A stretch of 64,000 nt of DNA from Verrucomicrobium sp. BvORR034 (GTDB lineage Bacteria > Verrucomicrobiota > Verrucomicrobiia > Verrucomicrobiales > Verrucomicrobiaceae), in contig NZ_BATQ01000030.1 of assembly GCF_000739635.1 (NCBI RefSeq), positions 1-64,000 of the forward strand, given 5' to 3'. Shown one piece after another: positions 26,357-35,574 of the stretch (its first letter is position 1; each line of letters begins with the position of its first letter). A model generated the notes under the pieces. That model saw only the letters and a program-made list of their open reading frames with translations. It searched no databases and was not told the origin of the DNA. The translations under genes were made by a program, and so were the position numbers.

Positions 26357-29300
26357 TCAGGGAACAAGCACTGCGCCTGGCGGCTTGATCAGGGTGATGA
26401 CCGGTGAGGTCACGTCCCCTGGCACTGTGGGCAGTGTGCTGGCGGATGGATCGAGCGGGAAGGCATCCAGATTATCCGCCACACCGTCACCATCGCTGTC
26501 GGCGGAGAGGGGGCTGGTGCCTTTGGCCAGTTCATCAAGGTTGGAGACGCCGTCGCCATCGGAGTCGAGGCTGGCAGGATTGATGCCTGAGCTCCACGAT
26601 AAGCCGTCGAGCAACCCATCCCCGTTGCTGTCGGTCACGTTGTTTTGCGTGCCCAGCAGAGCTTCCTGCGCATTGGTGAGACCATCTCCGTCATCGTCAG
26701 CTGTCTCACTGGGGGAGTCATAGAGTACCCCGGCCAGGGCGATGGCCTCAGCGAGATCTGACATGCCGTCGCCATCGGTGTCAGCCACCTTCGGGTTCAG
26801 GCCGCAGAGGTACTCGTCGAGGTTCTTCAGGCCGTCTGGGGCGGGCAGATCCACGTCACCGGTGGCGGTTTGGGCCAGGTTGGTGAAGTAGAAGATTTCC
26901 CACCAGTCGGCCATGCCATCGGTGTCGGTATCCACGAATTCGTCGGCACCCAGGTCTGGGATGGACGTTCGAGTTTCCCCCTGGATGTCAGTGGATGAGG
27001 TGGACAGTGCGGTGACGCCGGGTTGGTTGATCGCGGGGCTGTTGGAGCGAAGCCAGCCTTCAGGAGTCAACTTCGGATCCAGGTTGATGCCGCCTTGTTC
27101 ACCACCCCTGACGATGGTATTGGTGAGGGTGAGGGTCGCTGTGGAGCCCTTGTAGATCTGCTTGCTGGTGACGTCATAGGGAGGATTCCAGATGATCGAG
27201 TTTCTGATTCTGGAAATGGATCCGGAATTCAGATAGAGTCCCAGGCCTGACGCGGTGAGGGAGTCGGCCATCGTCTCAGTGTTGTCCACAATGGTGCAGT
27301 GATCGACCACCATCTCTGCGTTGTTGAGGTAGATGCCGGCCCCATACTGGGTCTTGTTGCCTCTGATGAAGCAGTTGGCGATACGGACGAGCGTCCGGTA
27401 GTTCGGGGTGGGAATGGACACCCGGATGCCGCTGCCCGTCATGGGGTAGAGGTGGCTGATGACCAGGCCGTCGATGGCGGAACCATGCAGGTTCATGGCA
27501 ATCACATCATTGGCCGCAGTTGACTGTATGACCGGGAGATTGAGACCCTGGTCACCAAGAAGAAGGATCTTCTTGGTCGTCAACGCAAGGGCGCCTTCTG
27601 CGTATGTGCCGGGCTTGATGGCGATGATCTTCCAGTCACCGGCGGCGGCCTTGGCGGCCGTGAGGGCGGCACCGATGGTGGTGTAGATGCCCGCGCCTCC
27701 AGCAGGATTCACGGTGTAGTCCACCGTTGGCTTGCTGGCTGCGCTGTTGGCATCCGTACCGCGTGAGTACTCATACAGGTTGGGGATGCGGTCGCCGTCG
27801 CGATCTTCCATGGTGTCGCGGTAGTCGAGCGGATTGAGCACCTTGGAGATTTCATATCCATCCAGCATCGTGTCGTCGTCGGTGTCCGTGTCCCAGGGAT
27901 CTGAGCCAGCAGTGAACTCGGCGCCGTCATTGGCACCGTCAGCATCGGAGTCTGCGACGGCGGGATTGCTGCCGAAGGCATACTCCTGAGCTGCGGTAAG
28001 TCCGTCTGCGTCCGTGTTGGTGGTGCCGTTGGAGGCGAGGTTGCCGAAGAAGCGGGTTTCCCAGGCATCTGGCAGGCCGTCCGCATCGGAATCGCGGTAC
28101 TCGTCTGCACCGAGGTCGGGCGGATTGGTTCTCGTTTCACCGTGAATGTCTGTCAGCGAAACTGGCAGGGTCACACCGCCCACGGGGTTGATGGCCGGGC
28201 TGGTGGGCCTGAGGTTGCCAAAGCGATCCACCTGGGGATCGAGGTTGGTCCCGCCCTGCTCACCGCCGAGGACGATGCTGTTGCTCACCGAGCACTGGCC
28301 ACCGGAGATGATGTTGATCTGGGGAACGGAGGGGCCGGACGTGGGATTCCAGACAATGGAATTGCGCAGGCGCAGGTAGCTGTCATCTGAGACGTAGAAG
28401 CCGCGGCCGGTACCGCCTTCGCCGGTGGTTTCGTCACCCCGGTTGTTCACCACGGTGCAATGATCTACCAGCACCTCCCCACCTGCGAGAATGACGCCTC
28501 CGCTGGCGCAAGGGTTGTCTCGTACGACGCAGTTGACCAGCCGTACCTGGGAGCGATAGCCTGGGGTATCGACGTGGATGCCGCTCCAACCACTGAAGTA
28601 GAGGACATTGTGGGTGAAGACGAGGCCGTCAATGACCACGCCGCTGATCTTGGCCGTGATGCAGGAGGACGTCAAGTTGGAGGAAATCACGGGGGGGGAT
28701 GCGCCCTGCTCACCCATGAGCATGATGCGTTTGCCGCTCAGATCCAGCATGGCCTCAGTGTAGGTGCCAGGTTTCACCAGGATGATGCGGCAGTCATTCA
28801 CGCCTGCCTTGGCGGCGGTGATGGCGGCGGTGATGGTGGTATGGGTGCCTCCTCCGGCCGGATTCACGGTGTAGTCTGCGGCAGGCTTGCTGGCGGCGCT
28901 GTTGGCGTCGGTGGCGCGGATGAACTCATAGAGGTTGGGGATGCGGTCTCCGTCCTTGTCTTCCAGGGCGTCCTGGTAGTTGAGAGGATTGAGGGCCTTG
29001 GAGACCTCGTAACCGTCGGCGATGCCATCGTCATCGGAATCCGTGTCCCAGGGATCAGTGCCCGCGGTGAGCTCGCCGCCGTCGTTGAGGCCATCTGCAT
29101 CGGTGTCGGCCACGGCAGGATTGCTCCCAAAGGTGTACTCCTGGGCGGCGGTGAGGCCGTCCGCGTCCGCATTGGAGGTGCCATTGGAGGCGAGGTTGCC
29201 GTAGAAGCGCAGTTCCCAGGAATCTGGAAGGCCGTCACCGTCGGAGTCGATGTACTCATCAGCACCCCAATCGGAGGGGTTGCTGCGGGTTTCGCCATGG

Positions 29301-32137
29301 ATGTCCTTGGCGGGATTGAGGGCACCGCCGCCGGCGGGATTGATTGCGGGGCTGCCTGGGCGGAGATTGCCGTAGCGATCCAGAAGCGGATCTGAACTCA
29401 TGCTGGAGAATTCCCCACCCAGGATAATGCTGTTGCTGACGGTGACGGAATTGGAACTGCTTTGTTTCCAGACCTGGATGGTGCCGGGATTGGAGTGCGG
29501 ATTCCAAACCACGGAGTTCCGCAATCTGAGGTCGCCATCATTGGCCACGCCGATGCCGATACCGGTGGGGGTGGAGGTGCTGGTAAAGCCACTTCCGTTG
29601 CCAAAGATGGTGCAGTGATCGACTGTCAGCAGCCCTTTGGTGACATAGATCCCTCCACCAAAGTTGGAGTAATTGCCCGTGATGATGCTGTTGGTGATCC
29701 GGGCATGTCCGTTGATGGAGGTGGTGCTGACGCTGACGCCTTTGGCATCGTTCACGAAGGATTGGTTTCTCAAGAGGAATCCATCCACCACAGCGCCATC
29801 GTAGTTGAGTCTCACGCAGGCACCTGTATCTGGGCTTACAATTTCGGGAGGGGTTACTCCCTGTTCACCGAGTAGGAGGATGCGTTTTCCGTCCAGTGTG
29901 GCGCCGGAGACGGCGTAGGTGGCCCGCTTCACGAATACGATTTTGCAATCCCCGGCAGCGCCCTTGGCGGCGGTGATGGCGGCAGCGATCGTGGTATGGG
30001 TGCCCCCTCCCGCAGGGTTTACTGTGTAATCGTTGGCGGGGAAGCTGGCTGCGCTCGATGCACTGGTGCCTCTGACGTACTCGTAGTAGTTGGGGATCCG
30101 GTCTCCGTCCTTGTCATCGAGATCGTCGCGCAAGTCGAGAGGATTGAGCCCGTGGGTGATCTCATAACCGTCAGGCATGAGGTCATTGTCGGTATCGCTG
30201 TCCAGGGGATCACTGCCCGCCGTGACTTCCGCGCCATCATTGGCACCGTCTGCATCAGAGTCTGCCACATTGGGAATGGTACCGATGCCGAACTCCTGGA
30301 GATTCGTCAACCCATCGCTGTCTGGGTTGGCTGCGGCGGTAGGGGTGAGATTTCCGAAGTACTTGACCTCCCACCAGTCGGCGAGGTCATCTACATCGGT
30401 ATCAATGAACTGATCCGCACCGATGTCGGGTGTCCCTGGTCGGGATTCACGGTGAATGTCCTTCGGGGCTTGCACGCCAGTGGCCCCCTGCAGACGAGCT
30501 GGAGAGGTCGAGGAGAGGCCTCCCATCCACCCCAGCAGAGGATTCTCAAGCATCGAACCAGGGATGGAGCCATCATAAACCAGGTTGCCGTAGCCAAACA
30601 CCACATTGTTGAGCTGCTCGACCTCTTCATCGGCGGCTCCGTTGGGATTCCAGAGGATGCTGTTTGTCACGGACAATTCGCCACCTCCACCAAGGCCAAT
30701 GGAATTACCCGATCCTGAACCTGTCATGGAGTTCCCAAAGAAGGTGCAATGGGATACCGCCACTCGCCCGTCTGTAACGTAGAGCCCAGCGCCTTCGCTG
30801 TCGGTGATATGACCGTGAATGACGCAGTTCACGATCCTGGCCAGCCACCGGTCGGCGGCGGACATGTCAACATAGATACCCCGTGCATCACTGGTGGCGG
30901 AGCGGGTGATGCGGAAGCCGTCGATGACGCTTTCGCCATTGAAAGTGACCACGGCGCTGGTCGTGGAGGTTCGGATCTCCGGGATGTTTCCTGACGTCGC
31001 CGCAGCCAGCAGGAGGATACGCTTGTTGGACGGAAAGGTGATGGTCTCTGCATAGACGCCAGCCCGCACCTCAATGATGCTGAAGGGGGGCGTAGTGTTG
31101 CCAGGAGCCGCAGAGATGGCGGCACTGATGGTCTTTTTCTGAGTGGCGTTCTCGGAGGCAAACGTCGGATCTACCACGATGTTGGCAGCTGGACGCGCAG
31201 CTCCATTTGTCATGGAGGTGCCGAGGGCTTGCTCCCAGAGGTTGGGCACGCCGTCGCCGTCCAAGTCCGCCGTTGCGTCCGTCCAGTCATACGGATTGAG
31301 TCCAGCAGTGGTCTCGGCGCTGTCGCTGATGCCATCGCCGTCGCTGTCTCCCGGATTGATCAGGAGGACCTTGCGCGAGTAGGGAGAGTAGTTGGAAGAG
31401 GCGTTTCTGGCGCGCAGACGGTAGTAAACATTGGAGGCCGTCGGGACGGAGGGGTCCGTCCAGGTAGTCACATTGGCGGCGGTGGTGATTTGCGGCAACC
31501 AGCTGCCGGAGTCACCGGTGCGTCTTTCAATGACGTACCCGGTCTCTGCGGGGGACATCTCCTCCCAGTCCAGCTGCGCCGTGGTGGAGGTGAGCAGCTT
31601 GAGCCGGACGTTCTCCGGCGTGTACAGCGACTGTGTGATGCCGGCGGTGGGCAGCACGGCGATGCGCAGGTGGTGCGTGCCCACCACGGACATCAGAATG
31701 TTGGGGTCACTCCACGTGAGGGTCTCGTAGGTGCCGTTGTCCACGGTGGCCTCCACCTGGGGCGGGATCGTGGTCCAGCTGACGGCGTCTGGCGACGTCT
31801 GAAGGACCACTGCGTAGTCCGTCATCCCTTTGAGCCGCCGGAAGGTAATGGCAGGATGGTCAGAGACGGTGGAGTAAGTGATGGTGCTGCTGCCCGCGTC
31901 CGAGACATTGGGGTCTGTGGCAAAGACATATTCGTACAAGTTGCCCACAGCATCCGCATCGGGATCTGCTTCCTGGTGGATCACGGCGTAGTTGCCCGCC
32001 TGCCCAGGAAAGCTGGAGGACTGCCACGACGCGTAGTCAGCAAAGGCGACCGATCCGCCAAGGGCGAAAGAGGAGGCACATGCGACGCTAAGGAGATTTT
32101 TTGGGAGGTTTACCTTAACCCGCTTTTTAGAAAGCAT
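26357..32137 (-). CDS. Giant secreted protein with four beta-helix/calcium-repeat modules
   Basis: A 1926-residue protein with a signal peptide ending VAFA|D at about residue 34. Residues ~180-270 look like a fibronectin type III domain (TPENVRLKLLTSTTAQLDWE, YVIERRTGDSGSW). Four large modules of ~385 residues follow. Each has a thrombospondin-type-3-like Asp-rich segment (DADGLTAAQEY, DTDSDDDGIADGYE) and a right-handed parallel beta-helix with pectate-lyase-like pattern (VNPAGGGTHTTI, then VDHCTIFGN and LRNSIVWNP). The C-terminus is more Asp-rich repeat (DSDGDGVSNLDELAKGTSPL) and a short tail. No catalytic motif is clear. It is probably a calcium-stabilised surface or secreted adhesin or polysaccharide-binding protein. 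The internal modules are similar enough to suggest tandem duplication with a period of about 1.15 kb. Confidence 0.85.
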   Translation of the reverse strand: MLSKKRVKVNLPKNLLSVACASSFALGGSVAFADYASWQSSSFPGQAGNYAVIHQEADPDADAVGNLYEYVFATDPNVSDAGSSTITYSTVSDHPAITFRRLKGMTDYAVVLQTSPDAVSWTTIPPQVEATVDNGTYETLTWSDPNILMSVVGTHHLRIAVLPTAGITQSLYTPENVRLKLLTSTTAQLDWEEMSPAETGYVIERRTGDSGSWLPQITTAANVTTWTDPSVPTASNVYYRLRARNASSNYSPYSRKVLLINPGDSDGDGISDSAETTAGLNPYDWTDATADLDGDGVPNLWEQALGTSMTNGAARPAANIVVDPTFASENATQKKTISAAISAAPGNTTPPFSIIEVRAGVYAETITFPSNKRILLLAAATSGNIPEIRTSTTSAVVTFNGESVIDGFRITRSATSDARGIYVDMSAADRWLARIVNCVIHGHITDSEGAGLYVTDGRVAVSHCTFFGNSMTGSGSGNSIGLGGGGELSVTNSILWNPNGAADEEVEQLNNVVFGYGNLVYDGSIPGSMLENPLLGWMGGLSSTSPARLQGATGVQAPKDIHRESRPGTPDIGADQFIDTDVDDLADWWEVKYFGNLTPTAAANPDSDGLTNLQEFGIGTIPNVADSDADGANDGAEVTAGSDPLDSDTDNDLMPDGYEITHGLNPLDLRDDLDDKDGDRIPNYYEYVRGTSASSAASFPANDYTVNPAGGGTHTTIAAAITAAKGAAGDCKIVFVKRATYAVSGATLDGKRILLLGEQGVTPPEIVSPDTGACVRLNYDGAVVDGFLLRNQSFVNDAKGVSVSTTSINGHARITNSIITGNYSNFGGGIYVTKGLLTVDHCTIFGNGSGFTSTSTPTGIGIGVANDGDLRLRNSVVWNPHSNPGTIQVWKQSSSNSVTVSNSIILGGEFSSMSSDPLLDRYGNLRPGSPAINPAGGGALNPAKDIHGETRSNPSDWGADEYIDSDGDGLPDSWELRFYGNLASNGTSNADADGLTAAQEYTFGSNPAVADTDADGLNDGGELTAGTDPWDTDSDDDGIADGYEVSKALNPLNYQDALEDKDGDRIPNLYEFIRATDANSAASKPAADYTVNPAGGGTHTTITAAITAAKAGVNDCRIILVKPGTYTEAMLDLSGKRIMLMGEQGASPPVISSNLTSSCITAKISGVVIDGLVFTHNVLYFSGWSGIHVDTPGYRSQVRLVNCVVRDNPCASGGVILAGGEVLVDHCTVVNNRGDETTGEGGTGRGFYVSDDSYLRLRNSIVWNPTSGPSVPQINIISGGQCSVSNSIVLGGEQGGTNLDPQVDRFGNLRPTSPAINPVGGVTLPVSLTDIHGETRTNPPDLGADEYRDSDADGLPDAWETRFFGNLASNGTTNTDADGLTAAQEYAFGSNPAVADSDADGANDGAEFTAGSDPWDTDTDDDTMLDGYEISKVLNPLDYRDTMEDRDGDRIPNLYEYSRGTDANSAASKPTVDYTVNPAGGAGIYTTIGAALTAAKAAAGDWKIIAIKPGTYAEGALALTTKKILLLGDQGLNLPVIQSTAANDVIAMNLHGSAIDGLVISHLYPMTGSGIRVSIPTPNYRTLVRIANCFIRGNKTQYGAGIYLNNAEMVVDHCTIVDNTETMADSLTASGLGLYLNSGSISRIRNSIIWNPPYDVTSKQIYKGSTATLTLTNTIVRGGEQGGINLDPKLTPEGWLRSNSPAINQPGVTALSTSSTDIQGETRTSIPDLGADEFVDTDTDGMADWWEIFYFTNLAQTATGDVDLPAPDGLKNLDEYLCGLNPKVADTDGDGMSDLAEAIALAGVLYDSPSETADDDGDGLTNAQEALLGTQNNVTDSNGDGLLDGLSWSSGINPASLDSDGDGVSNLDELAKGTSPLSADSDGDGVADNLDAFPLDPSASTLPTVPGDVTSPVITLIKPPGAVLVP

Positions 32138-32998
32138 GGCGAAATACTTTCCGAAGCAAGTGACGGCGTCAATGTATTTTTATGTTGCGGTAATGCTACA
32201 AAGGGTTGCATAAGTTAGGAGTTATTTGCTGGATGAACTTATGAAAAGATACTCAATCTTGAGGTGAGGGACAGGGTGTGAGGAAGGGAGGTGCTAACCT
32301 TTTGGGTAGTCGGGTGTTAATTCGAGGCAGGAAGGGATGGTGCGGACAAGGGAAATTAATAATGTTCCCATTTATGGGATGCGTTGGGTGCAATCCGTCC
32401 GGTCGGTGTTATTATAGCTGTCTTGATACAACTATGAAGGCGAATCATGTCGTCCCTCATGGGAAAGACATCAATGCGACCAAGGGGTTTGGAGTTTGCC
32501 ATTTCGTCAGAACCTGTTTGGATAAAAATGCTGGGTGTGTTGCGAGGCATTTTGAGTCTGGACAAGGCGCGAAGAGGGCGTGAATCGAGATTCACAACCG
32601 ATGAGCAACGCCGTCCAGGCTCAAAAGGACCGCAACCCGGAGGGGGTCGTTCTCAGGCTCGGCGAAGCCGCTTTTAACTCATTCCCTTAATAGAACCTGC
32701 CACACCCGGATGTTTTTATCCAAACAGGTTCTCAGCGACTTCTGGCCGGCTGGCGTACTGTCTCCGCCATAGTTGGAGGTTGGACTCTTCCGAGCGGTAG
32801 TCGAACAGGGGCCAGTCAAGATTGCCAACCATGTCCTGCCGGATCATGGCTCAGTGAGCGGCCAGGGTGCAGTGCCCCCAGCCGCGGGTGTGGCCTGCCT
32901 CTTTATGAAAGGAAAATTCACTGTATCGAAAAAACAACTGGTCGCCGGGCCGGAAAGTTACTCTATTTCGATGCAAAATTAATAAACATTTTACATCT
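32138..32998. other. Intergenic region with a MITE-like palindromic element
   Basis: About 860 bp between the divergent beta-helix gene and the protease island. Short open frames here lack codon bias and homology-like features. The region holds the palindromic element at 32509-32732 and an AT-rich leader (32940-32998) just before the first island gene, which probably carries its promoter; I could not fix boxes. Confidence 0.5.
32509..32732. repeat. MITE-like element with ~31-bp terminal inverted repeats
   Basis: The left end AGAACCTGTTTGGATAAAAA (continuing TGCTGGGTGTG, to 32539) is inverted at the right end (CACACCCGGATGTTTTTATC to CAAACAGGTTCT, 32701-32732) with a few mismatches. Inside, GAGTCTGGACAAGGCG and GCAACGCCGTCCAGGCTC form a second nested inverted repeat. 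The 224-bp element has no coding potential and fits a non-autonomous mobile element. It sits at the left border of the protease island. Confidence 0.65.
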
Positions 32999-35536
32999 AT
33001 GGCAAAACAAACTCGAACTCCTTCGAATACAAGCCGGCAATCCAGTCGCAAGCGTGTCGGTAGGGGCATGGGCAAGAAGTCGGCACCGGTGGTTGTTGAG
33101 GTGTCAGCTGCGCTCCCCGCGCTGGAGACGGCAGCAGTGGATGGGGGAATCGAGGTTGAGGCGAGGTTGGGGCTCGACGTGCAGCCTGAGTCTCGCGGTG
33201 GAGAGCGGCGCCACTGGACCGCGGCAGAACGGGCGACGCTGGCGCGCCATGTGATCAACCTGCGCAACGGCCAGTTCATCGAGAGTGGTGACTACACCAC
33301 GACGGAAGAGGATGTGAAGCGGATCTTCTCAGTGCATCTGACGGCGGCCCTGGCGGATGCCAAAGCCGCGGGCCGTCCCCTGCGGTTGCTCTTTTGGGCG
33401 CATGGCGGGCTTAACGATGAAGCAGGGGCTCTGCAGCATGTTCTCACCTACCACCAGGGCTGGCTGAAAGCCGGGATCTATCCCATCTACTTCGTGTGGG
33501 AGACGGACCACGGCACCGCGTTGCGGGACATCTTTCTAAAAGATCCTCAGGCCCGGGTTTTGGGAGATCGCTCACTGGTCTCTGAGATCACAGACGCAAC
33601 CCTTGAGTTCACGCTACAGGCTGTGGGCAGACCGTTGTGGAACAAGATGAAGGCTTACGCGGAGAACTCTGTGAAGACCAAGGGCGGGGCACTCTTCGCC
33701 GCGAGGGAACTCGTCGTGTTCCTGAAGTCGGCGAAGGCGGCTGTGGAGGTCTATGCGGCGGGGCACAGCGCCGGGGCCATCTTCCATTCGTGGTTCGTAC
33801 CCGCAGCGCTGAAGGAAGGGGTGCCGGGGTTCAAGGAGCTTTTCCTCCTGGCGCCGGCCGTCAACGTGGAAGACTTCAAATCGCGGCTCATCAAGCGCAT
33901 CGGACCGGGAAGTGGGGTGGACCACTGCACGCTGTTTACCATGACGGAGAAGGCGGAGCGGGAGGACACCGTCATCACGATCTACAGGAAGAGTCTCCTG
34001 TACTTTGTGAGCCGCGCCTGCGAGGAAAAGAACAATACGCCGATCCTCGGGCTGCAGGAGGACATCTACCGCGACGTGGATTTGCGGAATCTCTTTGGCG
34101 TGGGGAACGAGAGCCGCATTGGCCAGGTCTTCTGGTCTCCGGATGGCAGGAATACCAACAGCACTACTCACGGTGGCTTCGACAACGATGTGGCGACGCT
34201 GCATAGCATGGTGAGGCTCATGACTGGCAGCAAAGAGACGCCGTTTGCCGGTGTCGTCCCCAGGCTGATGGAGGAGGCCAGAGGAAGCCGACGGGTGGCG
34301 ATATGCGTGGGCATCGACAAGTACAAGTCCAAGCCTCTCTCCGGTTGTGTGAACGACGCTCGCCAGTGGCAAGACGCGTTGAAGGTCCTGGGCTTCGAGG
34401 CAAGGTTGCTCACCGATGAGAAGGCGACTTATGCGGGCATCGTGACGGCATTGCGGGGTTTGATAAGGGGCAGCCGGCCGGGGGATCAGCTGGTCTTCCA
34501 ATACGCCGGTCATGGCACGCATGTGGATGACGTGAATGGTGATGAGCGGGACGAAATAAACCCGCATGACAACCAGGATGAGGCGTTGGTGCCGTTTGAC
34601 TATGAGAGTGGCAGTTTCTTGATCGATGATGATATAGGCGACATTTTGGACACGGTTCCTGCGGGGGTGTCCATCACCTGCTTCATGGACTGTTGTCACT
34701 CGGGTGGGAACACGCGGTTTATGGGGTTTGGCGGGGGTTCCAGTGCCCGGGAGGGGGAGATCACCCGTTATTTGCAGGTGCCGGCGGATATTATGGTGAA
34801 GCACGTGAGGGCGCGTGAGGCAAACCCGACCAAACCGGTAAGGCATACCTATCAGGGCAAGCCGGAGGTGCTCTTCGCGGCCTGCTCGCCAAAGCAGCAG
34901 GCGAAAGAGTACAACGGCCACGGCTACTTCACCATCACCGCAGTGCCACTGCTGCTGCAATCCGCCGGACAGCTGACGCATGAGCAATTCATTGGGGCAG
35001 TGCTCCAGGATTTCCCAGACTCTGTGGAGGATCAGGATCCGGAGTTGAATTGCTCAGATGACCGGCTGGGCCATCTGCTGCTGGGATCAGCGGGGGATCG
35101 TGTGGTGGAGGGGGGCGACCTCGATGCGGAGGTGACAGTGGTGCCGTTGGCAGAGGCGTTGAGCTCTCCTGCACCGGCTCCAGGTACGCTGGACATCGAG
35201 AAGCTGAACGACACGATGAACACCTTCGTGAAGCTGCTGGACCGCTATTCCAGCAGCGACGGAGGATTGCGCACAGGCTCCCGGGGCTCGGATCCGGTCA
35301 TGGACAAGGTGTTGGTCGCCATCAATGCGACGACGGGAAATGCGATCATCACGCCAGAGACGACGCTGTCGAGCATCGGCATTTCTGCCGGCAAGTACAA
35401 TGCGCTGATCAAGCACCTCAAAGAGCAGTTCCCCAAGCTGGATCTGGGGGGCAAGCAGCTCAAGAAGCTGCTTGCTGCAGAAGGTGGGGACACGGTGAAG
35501 AATCTGCGAAACGTGATCGTCAAGCTCAAAGTGTGA
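32999..35536 (+). CDS. Alpha/beta-hydrolase fused to C14-family caspase-like peptidase
   Basis: An 845-residue protein. After a basic N-terminus (SRKRVGRGMGKK) comes an alpha/beta-hydrolase-like domain (about residues 80-400). It has LLFWAHGGLNDE as oxyanion strand/turn and the nucleophile elbow GHSAG at 255-259 (S257). Residues ~435-690 are a caspase/metacaspase domain: RRVAICVGIDKYKSKPLSGC, the catalytic His in YAGHGTH (H505) and the catalytic Cys in FMDCCHSGG (C566), followed by FAACSPKQQAKE. The C-terminal ~130 residues include a helical segment with LDRYSSSDGG and end in KNLRNVIVKLKV. C14 family members cleave after Arg/Lys or Asp. Joining it to a hydrolase in one chain is unusual. It is the first gene of a plus-strand set with other caspase-clan proteins. 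Confidence 0.88.
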   Translation: MAKQTRTPSNTSRQSSRKRVGRGMGKKSAPVVVEVSAALPALETAAVDGGIEVEARLGLDVQPESRGGERRHWTAAERATLARHVINLRNGQFIESGDYTTTEEDVKRIFSVHLTAALADAKAAGRPLRLLFWAHGGLNDEAGALQHVLTYHQGWLKAGIYPIYFVWETDHGTALRDIFLKDPQARVLGDRSLVSEITDATLEFTLQAVGRPLWNKMKAYAENSVKTKGGALFAARELVVFLKSAKAAVEVYAAGHSAGAIFHSWFVPAALKEGVPGFKELFLLAPAVNVEDFKSRLIKRIGPGSGVDHCTLFTMTEKAEREDTVITIYRKSLLYFVSRACEEKNNTPILGLQEDIYRDVDLRNLFGVGNESRIGQVFWSPDGRNTNSTTHGGFDNDVATLHSMVRLMTGSKETPFAGVVPRLMEEARGSRRVAICVGIDKYKSKPLSGCVNDARQWQDALKVLGFEARLLTDEKATYAGIVTALRGLIRGSRPGDQLVFQYAGHGTHVDDVNGDERDEINPHDNQDEALVPFDYESGSFLIDDDIGDILDTVPAGVSITCFMDCCHSGGNTRFMGFGGGSSAREGEITRYLQVPADIMVKHVRAREANPTKPVRHTYQGKPEVLFAACSPKQQAKEYNGHGYFTITAVPLLLQSAGQLTHEQFIGAVLQDFPDSVEDQDPELNCSDDRLGHLLLGSAGDRVVEGGDLDAEVTVVPLAEALSSPAPAPGTLDIEKLNDTMNTFVKLLDRYSSSDGGLRTGSRGSDPVMDKVLVAINATTGNAIITPETTLSSIGISAGKYNALIKHLKEQFPKLDLGGKQLKKLLAAEGGDTVKNLRNVIVKLKV

Positions 35537-35574
35537 GCCGTGCAAGAATTCGCAACGCATCTATCTGTTGTACC

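Noticed and set aside
32278-32595. Small open frames on both strands before the protease island
   Set aside because: They overlap one another and the palindromic element; no ribosome site or recognisable protein.
33614-34987. 457-residue minus-strand frame opposite the hydrolase-caspase gene
   Set aside because: It is a shadow of a gene with clear catalytic motifs, with His/Arg/Pro-rich composition and no start context.
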